Positions 1-8,866 of a DNA stretch of 42,036 nucleotides are shown here, piece by piece (the stretch's first letter is position 1; each line of letters begins with the position of its first letter). This DNA comes from Schleiferiaceae bacterium (GTDB lineage: Bacteria; Bacteroidota; Bacteroidia; Flavobacteriales; Schleiferiaceae): the NCBI GenBank assembly GCA_018401735.1, contig JAGYKI010000024.1, positions 1-42,036 of the forward strand, written 5' to 3'. Both the position numbers and the translations under genes were made by a program. The notes below the pieces were generated by a model. The model was not told where the DNA came from, did no database searches, and saw only the letters and a list, made by a program, of their open reading frames with translations.

Positions 1-124
1 AAGCGCGAAACTTACCCTAAGATGAGATTTCTTTTAAGGGTCGTTCGAGACGAGGACGTTGATAGGCTACAGGTGTAAAGGCAGTAATGTCATAGCCGAG
101 TAGTACTAATTACCCGTAAGCTTT
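1..124 (+). rRNA. rrl: 23S ribosomal RNA, 3' end (partial)
   Basis: The window opens inside a large-subunit rRNA. The text matches the conserved 23S 3' end: the segment around GACGTTGATAGGCTACAGG and the closing AGTACTAATTACCCGTAAGC. The rest of the gene lies upstream of the window. The exact 3' end is estimated from the known end of the family. A 58-base spacer without a tRNA separates it from the 5S gene. Confidence 0.95.
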
Positions 125-182
125 TAAATGCGGATTTCATGTATTCATTTACTCTCAATATGTCAATCGTATTAACGATTTA

Positions 183-289
183 TGGTGACTATGGCAGTGG
201 GGATCACCTCTTCCCTTTCCGAACAGAGTAGTTAAGCCCACTTGCGCAGATGGTACTAGGGTCATTCCTGGGAGAGTATGTCGTCGCCA
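183..289 (+). rRNA. rrf: 5S ribosomal RNA
   Basis: This is a complete 5S rRNA of about 107 bases. The ends TGGTGAC and GTCGCCA pair to form helix I. The internal landmarks CCGAACAGAGTAGTTAAGCCC and CTGGGAGAGTATGTCG are typical for the family. It is the last gene of the rRNA operon and is followed at once by an intrinsic terminator. A degraded second copy lies 130 bp downstream. Ends may be off by one or two bases. Confidence 0.95.
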
Positions 290-299
290 ATCTTTAAAT

Positions 300-332
300 T
301 AGCCTCAACGTTTACGTTGAGGCTTTTTTTTT
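300..332 (+). terminator. rRNA operon intrinsic terminator
   Basis: AGCCTCAACG and CGTTGAGGCT form a 10-bp stem around a short TTTA loop and run into nine T residues. The position directly behind the 5S gene fits termination of the rRNA operon. Confidence 0.92.
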
Positions 333-421
333 GCCTTAAACCAGCAAGGAAACATACTTCAGGATAAAGTCTCGCGTGATTCCTTAGAAGTAGGTGGCAT
401 CCTTATAAGCTAAAATGCCTT

Positions 422-502
422 CCTCTTCTCTTTCCGATCCGCCTGAGGCGGATAAGCCCAATGCGCAGATGGTAAAGGGTCATTCCTGGGAGAGTATGTC
501 GT
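422..502 (+). pseudogene. Truncated 5S rRNA remnant with a replaced arm
   Basis: Positions 422-437 match 207-222 of the real 5S with one mismatch, and 453-502 match 233-285 with two small losses. The shared block CATTCCTGGGAGAGTATGTC is identical. The 10 bases ACAGAGTAGT of the real gene are replaced by the 15-base palindrome TCCGCCTGAGGCGGA. The 5' strand of helix I and its 3' partner are missing, so it cannot fold as 5S RNA. It probably arose by tandem duplication or unequal recombination at the end of the rRNA operon. No other gene is visible from 503 to 1011. Confidence 0.85.
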
Positions 503-767
503 AGTGAGTGCGAAAAGCTAAAATTCAGACCTATTTACCATCTCATTAAATTATAATTGTCCGCACGCCTGAAGGCTTAAGGAGACAGAATTGTAGTTCC
601 CAAAGTAAAACCTTAAGCATAATTTTGTAATAGATTGCTTAGATCGGTATTTTTTAGCAGGAATTAGGCGAACTATGAGAAATAGGCCAAGCTATGGCTG
701 TGAACGTTAGTAGGCATTTCTGTTTTGAAGAGGGATGTTTATTCGATGAGCTTCAATGAAGAGGATG

Positions 768-849
768 AAAAAATTGCTTAGGCGCATTAGCGAAATGGGA
801 AGCGACTTTAGGAGCTCGCCCACTGAGCTTTGCGGCTAGGCAATTTTTT
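768..849. repeat. Imperfect inverted repeat in an intergenic region
   Basis: AAAAAATTGCTTAG at the left and CTAGGCAATTTTTT at the right are inverted copies with one mismatch. The pairing continues more weakly inward through GCGCATTAGCG and GCTTTGCGG. The span is 82 bp in the otherwise geneless stretch between the 5S remnant and the first protein gene. It could be a relic small mobile element or a folded transcript. I see no coding potential in it. Confidence 0.5.
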
Positions 850-1011
850 AGGAGGAGGCATTGAGCGGCTAAATAGTGTACGAAGATTGATAAATGATAA
901 ATTTTCAAAAATGTCTTTTTAGTATTCAATACAAATAGTAGTGTCTTTAGTACCGATGGTGATTAGAATAGCTTTGCTTTAGCGAAATATCAAAATTTTA
1001 ATTCGTCTAAT

Positions 1012-1947
1012 TTACAGTTTATAAAACTTGAAGCTTAGGGTGCGATGATTCGCTTTCTCAAGGAATAGGACGTAGAAACCAGAAGGTAAATTTAAAGTTG
1101 ATACAGTGTGAGTCTGGTTGGCGTAAATCTGCGCTTGTGTTAAAACGATTTGTCCTTGACTGTTATAGATCTGGAGTTTGTTATACGCAGTGCCTCCTTC
1201 AATGTGTAATTCATTTTTCACTCGGGTAGGATAGATTTTTAGGCCTAATTCTGATGTTTCTGGCAGACTTATATTAATTGTACTACAGGCCGAAATGGAG
1301 TCGAGTTGAGAATAAATTAAATTGCCATTTTTAAAGTGGCAGCTAATTTTCCCAGCACCTAAAACATCGGGCGTGCCTCCAGGCGCATTAATGAGACTGA
1401 GCGACCCAATGCCCTCTACCCAAATGGGGAATTGAATATTGCTATTATTTGCGGTGGGCGAGAAGTAGTAAAAGCGATGGTTTAAACCATCTAAAAGTTG
1501 GCGAGGAATGATAGAATCTAATCTAAATAAGCCACCTTCTGCTGGAAAGGGAGTGATAGGATTTTTCATGGTAAAAGAATCGCCAACGCTAAGTGAAAAA
1601 TCGTAAAGAAGGACTTCTTGATTACCTTTTCCACCGTCGGGATAGGATAGGAAAACCCTCTGATTAGCTAGCTCTTCGCGAAAAAGAAAGCTGCGGGAAA
1701 TATAATGAAAGCCATCCAAAACCTTATAATTTACACCTTGGACCGTAGTATCGCTATTGATATAATATACGTCCGTTAGGCAGCCGGAAAAACAGCTGGT
1801 TAGATGCCATTCGTAGGCGCCATCTAGCATTGGAACATAGCCTTGAGACTTACTGCTAAGTGATATAAGAAGGAGAATCAAAAGGGTTAAGCTTTTCTTT
1901 ATGGTTCTTTTTAGGCTAGAATCATTAGCATCTTTAGGGATTATCAT
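1012..1947 (-). CDS. Secreted protein with C-terminal T9SS type A sorting domain
   Basis: This encodes 311 residues. The N-terminus has a charged start followed by a hydrophobic stretch near residues 19-32 (SLTLLILLLISLSS) ending at SKSQG, a signal peptide for Sec export. The middle part has no domain I recognise. The last 75 or so residues look like a type A T9SS sorting domain: a YPTRVKNELHIE strand where PNP is usual, then LQIYNSQGQIV, then LNLPSGFYVLF. By family knowledge this domain directs passage through the outer membrane and surface attachment or release. The gene stands alone on the minus strand and is divergent from the porin-like gene. Its specific function is unknown. Confidence 0.8.
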   Translation of the reverse strand: MIIPKDANDSSLKRTIKKSLTLLILLLISLSSKSQGYVPMLDGAYEWHLTSCFSGCLTDVYYINSDTTVQGVNYKVLDGFHYISRSFLFREELANQRVFLSYPDGGKGNQEVLLYDFSLSVGDSFTMKNPITPFPAEGGLFRLDSIIPRQLLDGLNHRFYYFSPTANNSNIQFPIWVEGIGSLSLINAPGGTPDVLGAGKISCHFKNGNLIYSQLDSISACSTINISLPETSELGLKIYPTRVKNELHIEGGTAYNKLQIYNSQGQIVLTQAQIYANQTHTVSTLNLPSGFYVLFLEKANHRTLSFKFYKL

Positions 1948-2066
1948 ACCTACATTTAGGATTAGGCGTTAAAGGTAGCGAATAGTAAAGGAAGACTTTC
2001 TAGTGATATCTTTGAAGGAATTAAATTTTAGCCATTGCTATGGACCTGCTTTTCCGCTAGCTTAGT

Positions 2067-2074
2067 TACTTTTG
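2067..2074 (+). promoter_or_regulatory. -7 promoter element (TACTTTTG)
   Basis: TACTTTTG matches the Bacteroidota -7 consensus TAnnTTTG. It ends 15 bases before the ATG at 2090, so transcription would begin near 2080 with a very short leader. This argues against the earlier TTG at 2072 as start codon. No clear -33 TTG is seen at the usual distance. Confidence 0.55.
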
Positions 2075-2089
2075 CCAATAATTTCCTCT

Positions 2090-4036
2090 ATGCAGAGATT
2101 GACCAAATGCCTTTTACAATTCGCGCCATTGCTGCTATTGCTGTCAATGGCTAGCCAGCCGCTAAAAGGGCAAGGGGAGTTGAAGCATAGCCATCAATAT
2201 AGTTTTTTAAATAAACAGGAGAGTTATTTTATTGATACGACCTTGAACGACATGCGCTGGTATCATCAATTGAATGCGGCGCAGAAGGATTCGTATGGGA
2301 GATTGGTACTAACGAATTTAGGTTCGGCTCGTAACAATTTGTTAATTCCAATGGTTGGTGATTTTTGGACTTATCAGGGCTTTGGCGCTTTTGATGATTA
2401 CTTTTCAAGCCCGAATACCATTCCTTATTACCAAGTACGTTCACCTCTTACCGATGCGCGTCATCACAATGGTTACGATAGAGGGCAGACTTTTAGCATA
2501 TTGCATACGCAAAACATTAATAAGCGATGGAATGCTTACATTAAATATCGTCGTTTAAATAGTTTGAGCTTCTATGCAAATAACCAAAATAAGCAATCTA
2601 GCTTCACTTTTAGTACTTCCTATTTAACTAAAGATAAGGTCTATTCAGTACGTGCTTCTTTTGCAAGTGAAAAGATGGAACTGCAAGAATTTGGCGGAAT
2701 TGCAGGAGACTCGGTTTTTACCGATAATCTCCAAAGTTCACGGGTAGTAATTAATCCGCGCTTGGCGTCTGATGCTCGCATACTGTACAATCGGGATTTT
2801 TATTTTGATCAAAAAATTGATTTGCTCAAGTTGTTTAGCAAGAGGCCGAAAAAAGCTGCGGCTGATACTACTCTAATGGATTCCTTAAGTCTTGATAGCA
2901 TCACGCTGATTGATACGCTTGCACTCGGCAATAAGAAGTCCGAAGTGCAAACTGAAAGTCGCGGTGCCATTTATTTCGGCCATACTTTTCGCTACAACCG
3001 TCGCGCGCAAGTTTATGAAGGAAATAGCAGTACTTATTATGCTAATTATTTTTTCAACACGGGCAGCTATAGTGATAGCTTGGCTTATGTGGGGGTGGAG
3101 AATACCCTCTATTTAGAAACTACCATTGGCGACACCAGCCAGTTTGAGCTTAAGGCAGGAGTGAAGAGTTTGTATACCGAATCGGGCAACGCCTACTTTA
3201 ATTTGTCGGCTAATAATTTGGGTTTGATTGGTAAAATTAGAGGGAATTACCGCGATAAGTTTGAATTACAAGGCTCGGTAGACTTTATACTAAGCGGTCC
3301 TTTAGCGGGTAACTTTGCTTTGGTGGGCGAGTTGGAAACCATGATCTACGGCAAGCTGAGGGCTTTTGGCTCCTATAGGCTTCAAAATAAGACCCCCGAT
3401 TTTTTGGGCCTTTACTATTACAGCAATAACTTCATTTGGAATAACAATTTTAGTCCCGAACTAAGCAATACCATAACCGCGGGATTAAAGTGGCAGAAGA
3501 AGAATTACCTGCAATTTAAAACTTGGACCAATCAGAACATGCTCTATTATGATGCAGAAAGTAGGGCGCAATCAGCTAGTTTAGTGGCCTATTCAACATT
3601 GGAGTTAAGACAAGATTTTGAGTTTTGGGAATTCTTACATTTTGATAACCGCATTAGTTATCAGTTAGCTTTGGATGGAGAGGAATATATGCCTTTGCCG
3701 GAGTTGGTTAGTCGCAATGCAGTCTATGTGGATTTCAAGTTGTTTAAGGGTGTTTTAGGCTGTTTGGTAGGCACGGAGTTGAATTATTACAGCGAGTATA
3801 ATAGCCCATCTTATAATCCTGCCTTAGGCCGTTTTTATATAGCAAATGAGTATCCTATTGGTAATTTCCCAGTACTGGATTTATTCGCTCAGTTTAAACT
3901 ATCGAAGGCTATTATCTTCTTGAAGATTGAGAATAGCACAGCGGGTCTTACACCTTATAATTATTTTGCCGCACCGCACTTTCCTCTAAATGATAGAGTT
4001 TTGCGTTTCGGAGTAAATTGGCGGTTTTTTAATTAA
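2090..4036 (+). CDS. Putative outer-membrane porin (Porin_10-like)
   Basis: The product has 648 residues from the ATG at 2090. A signal peptide (LLQFAPLLLLLSMASQPLKGQG) occupies roughly the first 30 residues. The mature protein is rich in alternating aromatic and polar residues typical of beta strands, such as YSFLNKQESYFIDT, WNAYIKYRRLNSLSFY and FGHTFRYNRRAQVYEG. It ends LRFGVNWRFFN, with the terminal aromatic residue typical of outer-membrane barrels. The opening pattern resembles the Bacteroidota putative porin family (Porin_10). An in-frame TTG at 2072 would add six residues but overlaps the promoter element. The transported substrate is unknown. Confidence 0.78.
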   Translation: MQRLTKCLLQFAPLLLLLSMASQPLKGQGELKHSHQYSFLNKQESYFIDTTLNDMRWYHQLNAAQKDSYGRLVLTNLGSARNNLLIPMVGDFWTYQGFGAFDDYFSSPNTIPYYQVRSPLTDARHHNGYDRGQTFSILHTQNINKRWNAYIKYRRLNSLSFYANNQNKQSSFTFSTSYLTKDKVYSVRASFASEKMELQEFGGIAGDSVFTDNLQSSRVVINPRLASDARILYNRDFYFDQKIDLLKLFSKRPKKAAADTTLMDSLSLDSITLIDTLALGNKKSEVQTESRGAIYFGHTFRYNRRAQVYEGNSSTYYANYFFNTGSYSDSLAYVGVENTLYLETTIGDTSQFELKAGVKSLYTESGNAYFNLSANNLGLIGKIRGNYRDKFELQGSVDFILSGPLAGNFALVGELETMIYGKLRAFGSYRLQNKTPDFLGLYYYSNNFIWNNNFSPELSNTITAGLKWQKKNYLQFKTWTNQNMLYYDAESRAQSASLVAYSTLELRQDFEFWEFLHFDNRISYQLALDGEEYMPLPELVSRNAVYVDFKLFKGVLGCLVGTELNYYSEYNSPSYNPALGRFYIANEYPIGNFPVLDLFAQFKLSKAIIFLKIENSTAGLTPYNYFAAPHFPLNDRVLRFGVNWRFFN

Positions 4037-4111
4037 AGACAATTTTTGGAAAATGCTCATCTAAAACGGGAGTTTTAAATATTCTAAATGGTGGGCCAAG
4101 CTTGTCAATGA

Positions 4112-4216
4112 CGTAGGCTCGACTAAAGTTTTAAATTCAGATTTTCAAAAAAAAAAGAAAGACAAGTCAGGAGCCTGCAGCTCTAGCGAGCTCCCGCAAA
4201 GAGCAGAATCAAAGTG
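4112..4216 (+). repeat. Truncated left part of the 260-bp inverted-repeat element (third copy)
   Basis: The text aligns with the first 105-115 bases of the elements at 11842 and 25752: the left end CGTAGGCTCGACTAAA, then TTCAGATTTTCAAAA, an A-rich stretch, GACAAGTC, and GCAGCTCTAGCGAGCTC in place of the first internal hairpin. The right half is absent and the next gene begins at 4224, so this copy is a remnant. It holds a 10-A run. It fills most of the gap between the porin-like gene and the next gene. Confidence 0.72.
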
Positions 4217-4223
4217 TTACGCG

Positions 4224-5927
4224 ATGATATTTAAAAAGACAATATTTTTCCTTTTAACTTTTCTGCTATGCTTTTCCATGCAAGGGCAGTCAAAATCGGA
4301 GAAGGAGCGCGAAAAAGAACATGGTGTTTTGAGATTAAAAATAGATGGGATGTCTTTGGACGACTATTATTATTTTGTTTTCATCAACCCAAAAACTAAT
4401 CAGTTCGATACCCTTCGAAATAGAGAGATGCACCTTGATATGGGGAATACCGAAAAGGAATATTCTTACACAATGAGGCAGCTATTAACAGCGATGCCGA
4501 ATGATTTATATGGCCAGAACGTCCAAAACACATATAGTAATTGGTCTTATGTGAGTTTTCCAATTCTCGGGCTTTCACAAGCGGGGATAGTTGCCGTTAA
4601 AAGTGAAACGAAGAGTACCATGCGGATTCACTTTAAGTTTGAAGCCATGGATACAGCAGACTATGTTTTTCAATTGAATTTTAAGGAAGGGGATTTTTTA
4701 ATCGAAGCCCCACTTTTGAAACACTATGCCTTGTCTAAGCAAAATAGAAAACACCGGAGTACGATCAAGGAAAGCGAAATTTTAGGTGCTCCATTTAAAT
4801 TGCTTCAAGAAATCTCGGTAAATTCGAGCCATACGAGTAATGTCAACTCAAGTATAATTAACATTGGCAACCCAGAGGCGCTGATGTGTTTTCCCTTTTA
4901 TGACAAAATTCGATATTCCAGCCAGACGGAATCCTCGCTTCATGTTATTGAGCATCCCTATTATACGAAAATCAAATATAGCTCTCCTTCGGTTCAAATA
5001 TCTGCCCCAGAGTATCTGGTTAGTGACTCTAGAAAAAATGCTTATTGCCTAGAAAAAATCTACGTAAAGCCTCTCTATTTGTACCGTCCCCTAGACTACA
5101 AAACCTTTAGAAGTAGAAACAACCTTCAAATAAATAGGAAACAGAGAAAAGCTACTGAAGATACCACTTTTCTTGCTTTAGAGTCTTTCATAGAAGCCAC
5201 CTTATTTTCAAAAAGTATTCCTTGCAATAAGCCTTACTATTCCGTTTCGGAAGTCAAGTTCCCATTTAACCATGACAGTTTGGTTTCTTTAGAAATTACG
5301 GAAACGCTGTTCAGGCTGCCAAGGGAAGATTCGATAGAGCTAGCTAAATACACCAAACGCTTAAACAAAGCCATCGCCAAGGCTGAAAAGCCATCGAAAA
5401 AGAATATTTTCAGATTTTTTAGAGGCGGAAATAAAGTTTGGGTTTCTGATGACCCATATCCGCCTAATTTGGAGCAAAAGACCTTGCCCATGCCCGACTA
5501 CGATGTTGATATTCCGCTACAATGCGATAGTCTTCTAAATAGACAGGCCTCTAGAAACTACTTGAACAATGGTTATTCTAGTTGGGAAGCGGTGGAGCCT
5601 TGCTTTGACATGCACAATCTCCGAAATGATATCCAAGAGTATTATGCTTTGGTACTTAATCCTTATACGATGGAGCCTTATGATCCAGAATTTCTCTTTG
5701 GTCCGAAATTTAGGGAGGTCGTTTATAATGAAATACTAAATGAGTATAAAAGGCTCCAAGGGGCAAGTCAAAAAATAGATTTCCCTTTTAATGTGAATCA
5801 TTATAAGCCAGAGCTCAGAAGGCAGTTTACATGGGGCTTAGACAAGAGACATGTAATTATCTACTATGGAAATGAAGGTGAATTTAGTGCTTATCAAAAG
5901 TTAAAGATACCGCTTGAAAGATTCTAA
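4224..5927 (+). CDS. Hypothetical exported protein
   Basis: The product has 567 residues. The start MIFKKTIFFLLTFLLCFSMQGQS is a clear Sec signal peptide, cleaved after about residue 21. I do not recognise a domain. The mature part is polar, with many aromatic residues, charged segments such as KSEKEREKEHG just after the signal, and no further membrane segment. It lacks a T9SS sorting domain and a lipobox, which suggests a periplasmic or outer-membrane-associated protein. It stands alone, preceded by a truncated repeat element that may have brought or removed its original upstream region. Codon use looks more AT-rich than in the neighbouring housekeeping genes, consistent with accessory status. 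Confidence 0.6.
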   Translation: MIFKKTIFFLLTFLLCFSMQGQSKSEKEREKEHGVLRLKIDGMSLDDYYYFVFINPKTNQFDTLRNREMHLDMGNTEKEYSYTMRQLLTAMPNDLYGQNVQNTYSNWSYVSFPILGLSQAGIVAVKSETKSTMRIHFKFEAMDTADYVFQLNFKEGDFLIEAPLLKHYALSKQNRKHRSTIKESEILGAPFKLLQEISVNSSHTSNVNSSIINIGNPEALMCFPFYDKIRYSSQTESSLHVIEHPYYTKIKYSSPSVQISAPEYLVSDSRKNAYCLEKIYVKPLYLYRPLDYKTFRSRNNLQINRKQRKATEDTTFLALESFIEATLFSKSIPCNKPYYSVSEVKFPFNHDSLVSLEITETLFRLPREDSIELAKYTKRLNKAIAKAEKPSKKNIFRFFRGGNKVWVSDDPYPPNLEQKTLPMPDYDVDIPLQCDSLLNRQASRNYLNNGYSSWEAVEPCFDMHNLRNDIQEYYALVLNPYTMEPYDPEFLFGPKFREVVYNEILNEYKRLQGASQKIDFPFNVNHYKPELRRQFTWGLDKRHVIIYYGNEGEFSAYQKLKIPLERF

Positions 5928-6031
5928 TAATGGTCTCTGGCCCATCCCCATCAGGCAATTACTGTGAGAAACGGAAGATAAGCAAAGTCTTTCTACTTAA
6001 TTTTAACGAATTGGTATTGAGAGCTTAAATA

Positions 6032-7306
6032 CTAAGTCTTTTGATTTTTCTTCTTGGCCGCGGGGAATAAGATATTGTTCAGAATTAAGCGGTAGCCAGG
6101 TGAGTTCGGATATAATGCCAATTCTGTTTTAGGATCGCCCACGCGATGCTGGTAGTCTTCTGGGTCGTGTCCGCCATAAAAGGTCCAAGTACCTTCCCCA
6201 AGTTCGCCATGAATATAACGCGCTTCTCCGTAAGGTTTAAATTCTCCTAAAATAAGAACATCACTTTTAATGAGGCTAGAACGAAAAGCGGTAGTCTGTC
6301 CCATAAAACCTTTTACAACCTGACTGTGATTTTGAGTAAGCATAGTGGGAACAATATCCCATTTGGCTGAAAACTCAAAGAGACTGAAAAAGTCATCTTC
6401 TGGTTTTACTTTGCGATTATCGGTAACATCAATATTGCTAAACTCATAACGGTTAGGGTTTTCAATTAGGGTAAAATCCTTAAAAGCTAAAGTCTGCGCG
6501 TAGTCAAGTTTGTTGTTGTAATTAGGTTCAGCAGGATCGCCATCGAACATGGGTTCGCAAATGTCAACACCGCTACTGGCAAGACTAATATCATAGCTAT
6601 CAGTGGCCGAGCACATGGCGAATAAGAAACCTCCACCAATAGTGAATTCTTTGATTTTTTTTGCCACCGCTTCTTTCAGCTCGCTTACTTTCGAAAAGCC
6701 CAGTGCTGCTGCAGAAGCCTCCATATCGGCTTTTTGTTGAATATACCAAGGGGCGTTTTTAAAGGCGGCGTAAAAGCGACCATACTGACCGGTAAAATCT
6801 TCGTGATGCAGGTGCAGCCAATCGTATCGGGGCAAAAGGTTATCTAATACTTCCTTATCATAAACTACATCGTAAGGAATCTCCGCATAGGTGAGAACCA
6901 AGGTTACCGCGTCATCCCAAGGTAATTTTCCTTTAGGGGAGTAGACTGCAATTTTGGGTGCCTTTTCTAATTTTACCACCGCCTGGTTTACCGCCGGGCT
7001 ACTTATACTATTGCGAATACTTTCTGCATCAGCATCGCTAATGGCGCTGTAGCTCACATTCCTAATTTGACATTCTAATTTCAAAGTTTCATCAAAAGGC
7101 ATCATGAAACTACCGCCGCGATAGTTTAATAACCATTCTACCGTAGTGCCTCTTTCAATGGCATAATAGGCAATGCCATAAGCTTTTAAGTGCTCTTTTT
7201 GACCTTCTTCATCCATTGGGATTAGTAAATGAATGGCACTCAGCTTAAAGCTGATAAGGCATAAAAGAACAAGAAAACTAAGTCTATTAAAATGGGAAAT
7301 CATCAT
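6032..7306 (-). CDS. Exported glutamine-amidotransferase-like protein (often named asparagine synthetase B in Bacteroidota)
   Basis: I take the ATG at 7306, giving 424 residues and a signal peptide (MMISHFNRLSFLVLLCLISFKLSA). A second ATG follows at once. The start overlaps the dnaB 3' end by 20 bp, so the two are probably co-transcribed. The mature part has a Rossmann-like region (PKIAVYSPKGKLPWDDAVTL), then GGGFLFAMCSATDSYD, a Gly-rich turn with a cysteine that recalls the nucleophile elbow of class I amidotransferase-like folds, and a later YGGHDPEDYQHRVGDP segment. Homologues next to dnaB in Bacteroidota are routinely called asparagine synthetase B, but I see neither the N-terminal Cys nor the ATP-binding synthetase domain of true AsnB. 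The function is unknown and probably extracytoplasmic. Confidence 0.7.
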   Translation of the reverse strand: MMISHFNRLSFLVLLCLISFKLSAIHLLIPMDEEGQKEHLKAYGIAYYAIERGTTVEWLLNYRGGSFMMPFDETLKLECQIRNVSYSAISDADAESIRNSISSPAVNQAVVKLEKAPKIAVYSPKGKLPWDDAVTLVLTYAEIPYDVVYDKEVLDNLLPRYDWLHLHHEDFTGQYGRFYAAFKNAPWYIQQKADMEASAAALGFSKVSELKEAVAKKIKEFTIGGGFLFAMCSATDSYDISLASSGVDICEPMFDGDPAEPNYNNKLDYAQTLAFKDFTLIENPNRYEFSNIDVTDNRKVKPEDDFFSLFEFSAKWDIVPTMLTQNHSQVVKGFMGQTTAFRSSLIKSDVLILGEFKPYGEARYIHGELGEGTWTFYGGHDPEDYQHRVGDPKTELALYPNSPGYRLILNNILFPAAKKKNQKT

Positions 7307-8813
7307 TTTCGTTACCAGTATTAAAGTCTGAGCCGCCTCCACCCGGTGCTCCGCCCAGATAGCTGTCACTATTAATTTTCGATTCTAAAATCATGGGGCC
7401 AGCATCTACATTTTCTAAATCGGAGAAGCGAGCCATTGAACCCTGGAAACGCAAGCGTACATCTGCTAAACTACCATTACGGTGTTTGGCAATAATCAGC
7501 TCTGCTTTCCCTTCAGCGGGGTCGCCATCTCTAAAAGTTTCAATGTCGTAATATTCGGGACGATAAATGAAACATACAATATCCGCATCTTGCTCAATCG
7601 CACCCGATTCCCTTAAGTCAGAAAGCTGAGGCCTTTTATCTCCTGCTCTCGATTCTACCGCGCGACTTAACTGCGACAAGGCAATTACTGGTACATTTAG
7701 TTCTTTCGCAATACTTTTTAAGGAACGCGAAATGGTGGATATTTCTTGCTCACGGTTACCACCCTGACTTTTCTGTCCCCCTACTGTCATTAACTGTAGG
7801 TAGTCAATTACAATCATCCCGATATTATGCTGAGCTTTTAAACGGCGACATTTTGCCCGTAAATCGAAAACACTTAAGGCGGGCGTGTCATCAATAAAAA
7901 GCGGTGCATCTTCTAAGGCGCGAACCTTAGTGAGTAGCTGTTGCCACTCGGCATCATCTAGGGTTCCCTTTCTCAGCTTCTCAGAGTTAAGTCCTGTTTC
8001 ACTTGAAATTAAACGGGTAATAAGCTGAACCGCCGCCATCTCTAGCGAAAATACCGCTACGGGAGTTTTATGATCTACTGCCATATTACGAGCCATAGAC
8101 AATACGAAGGCCGTTTTACCCATACCCGGACGGGCGGCGAGAATTATTAAATCCGAAGGCTGCCAACCCGCTGTAATCCTATCTAACTCAGTGAAACCTG
8201 AAGGAACCCCCGAAAGACCTTCCTTCTTACTGATTTCTTCAATCCGTGTAATTGCTTCTCTAATAAGGTCTTTTGCGCTCTGATAGTTCTTGACAATATT
8301 GCTGTGGGCAACCTCAAAAAGTTCTTGTTCTGCCTCATCTAAAAGGTCGAAAACATCGGTAGTTTCATCGAAACTCTTATCAATAATATTGCTGGAAACG
8401 CGAATCATCTCGCGCTGAATGTGCTTTTGTACAATTACCCTCGCATGGTACTCGGAGTGCGCGGAAGAGGAAACTTTATTACTCAGTTCTATTAAATACT
8501 GTTCTCCCCCCGAGGCTTCTAGTTCGCCATTTTGTCGAAGCTCGTGGGCTACCGTTAAAATATCTACCGGCTCGCTCCGACCAAATAGTTCCTTAACCGT
8601 TTTAAAAATTAAGGCATGCTGTGTTTTATAAAAACTTTCGGGCGATAAAATGTCGATTACTGAGTTGATCGCGCCATTATCAATTAGTACCGCGCCTAAA
8701 ACAGCTTCTTCAAAACTGATTACCTGAGGCGGAATACGCCCTTGATCGAGGGCGATTACGCTCGGTTTTTTTTTGGTGCTGAAAGAATTTTGCGGACTTT
8801 TGTTATTATCCAT
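7287..8813 (-). CDS. dnaB: Replicative DNA helicase DnaB
   Basis: The product has 508 residues from the ATG at 8813; a TTG two codons upstream is less likely. DnaB is the hexameric 5'-3' helicase that opens the replication fork. The N-terminal domain (about 30-130) contains FEEAVLGAVLIDNGA. The RecA-like domain has the Walker A motif PGMGKT (about 229-234), the Walker B motif MIVIDYLQLM, and the SREQEIS-type segment here written NREQEIS. The C-terminus ends in a Gly-rich, acidic tail (GGGGSDFN...NDDFPF). It shares 20 bp with the downstream exported gene. No intein is present. In related genomes dnaB usually lies next to accA; here they are about 4 kb apart. Confidence 0.97.
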   Translation of the reverse strand: MDNNKSPQNSFSTKKKPSVIALDQGRIPPQVISFEEAVLGAVLIDNGAINSVIDILSPESFYKTQHALIFKTVKELFGRSEPVDILTVAHELRQNGELEASGGEQYLIELSNKVSSSAHSEYHARVIVQKHIQREMIRVSSNIIDKSFDETTDVFDLLDEAEQELFEVAHSNIVKNYQSAKDLIREAITRIEEISKKEGLSGVPSGFTELDRITAGWQPSDLIILAARPGMGKTAFVLSMARNMAVDHKTPVAVFSLEMAAVQLITRLISSETGLNSEKLRKGTLDDAEWQQLLTKVRALEDAPLFIDDTPALSVFDLRAKCRRLKAQHNIGMIVIDYLQLMTVGGQKSQGGNREQEISTISRSLKSIAKELNVPVIALSQLSRAVESRAGDKRPQLSDLRESGAIEQDADIVCFIYRPEYYDIETFRDGDPAEGKAELIIAKHRNGSLADVRLRFQGSMARFSDLENVDAGPMILESKINSDSYLGGAPGGGGSDFNTGNENDDFPF

Positions 8814-8866
8814 GCTCAATTACAAGGGTTTAGAAGGAAAAGGATTAGCTTTCAAAAATAATTATT

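Noticed and set aside
125..182. Possible tRNA between 23S and 5S
   Set aside because: The 58-base spacer is too short and has no T-loop (GGTTCGA) or acceptor pairing. I saw no tRNA elsewhere in the window.
2229..2444. Open frame of 71 codons opposite the porin-like gene
   Set aside because: It lies wholly inside a convincing gene, has no signal, domain or promoter, and is a shadow of the coding strand.
4224..5927. Calling the unknown exported protein a T9SS cargo
   Set aside because: Its C-terminus (YQKLKIPLERF) lacks the PNP-type strand and the GxYxL strand of a sorting domain.
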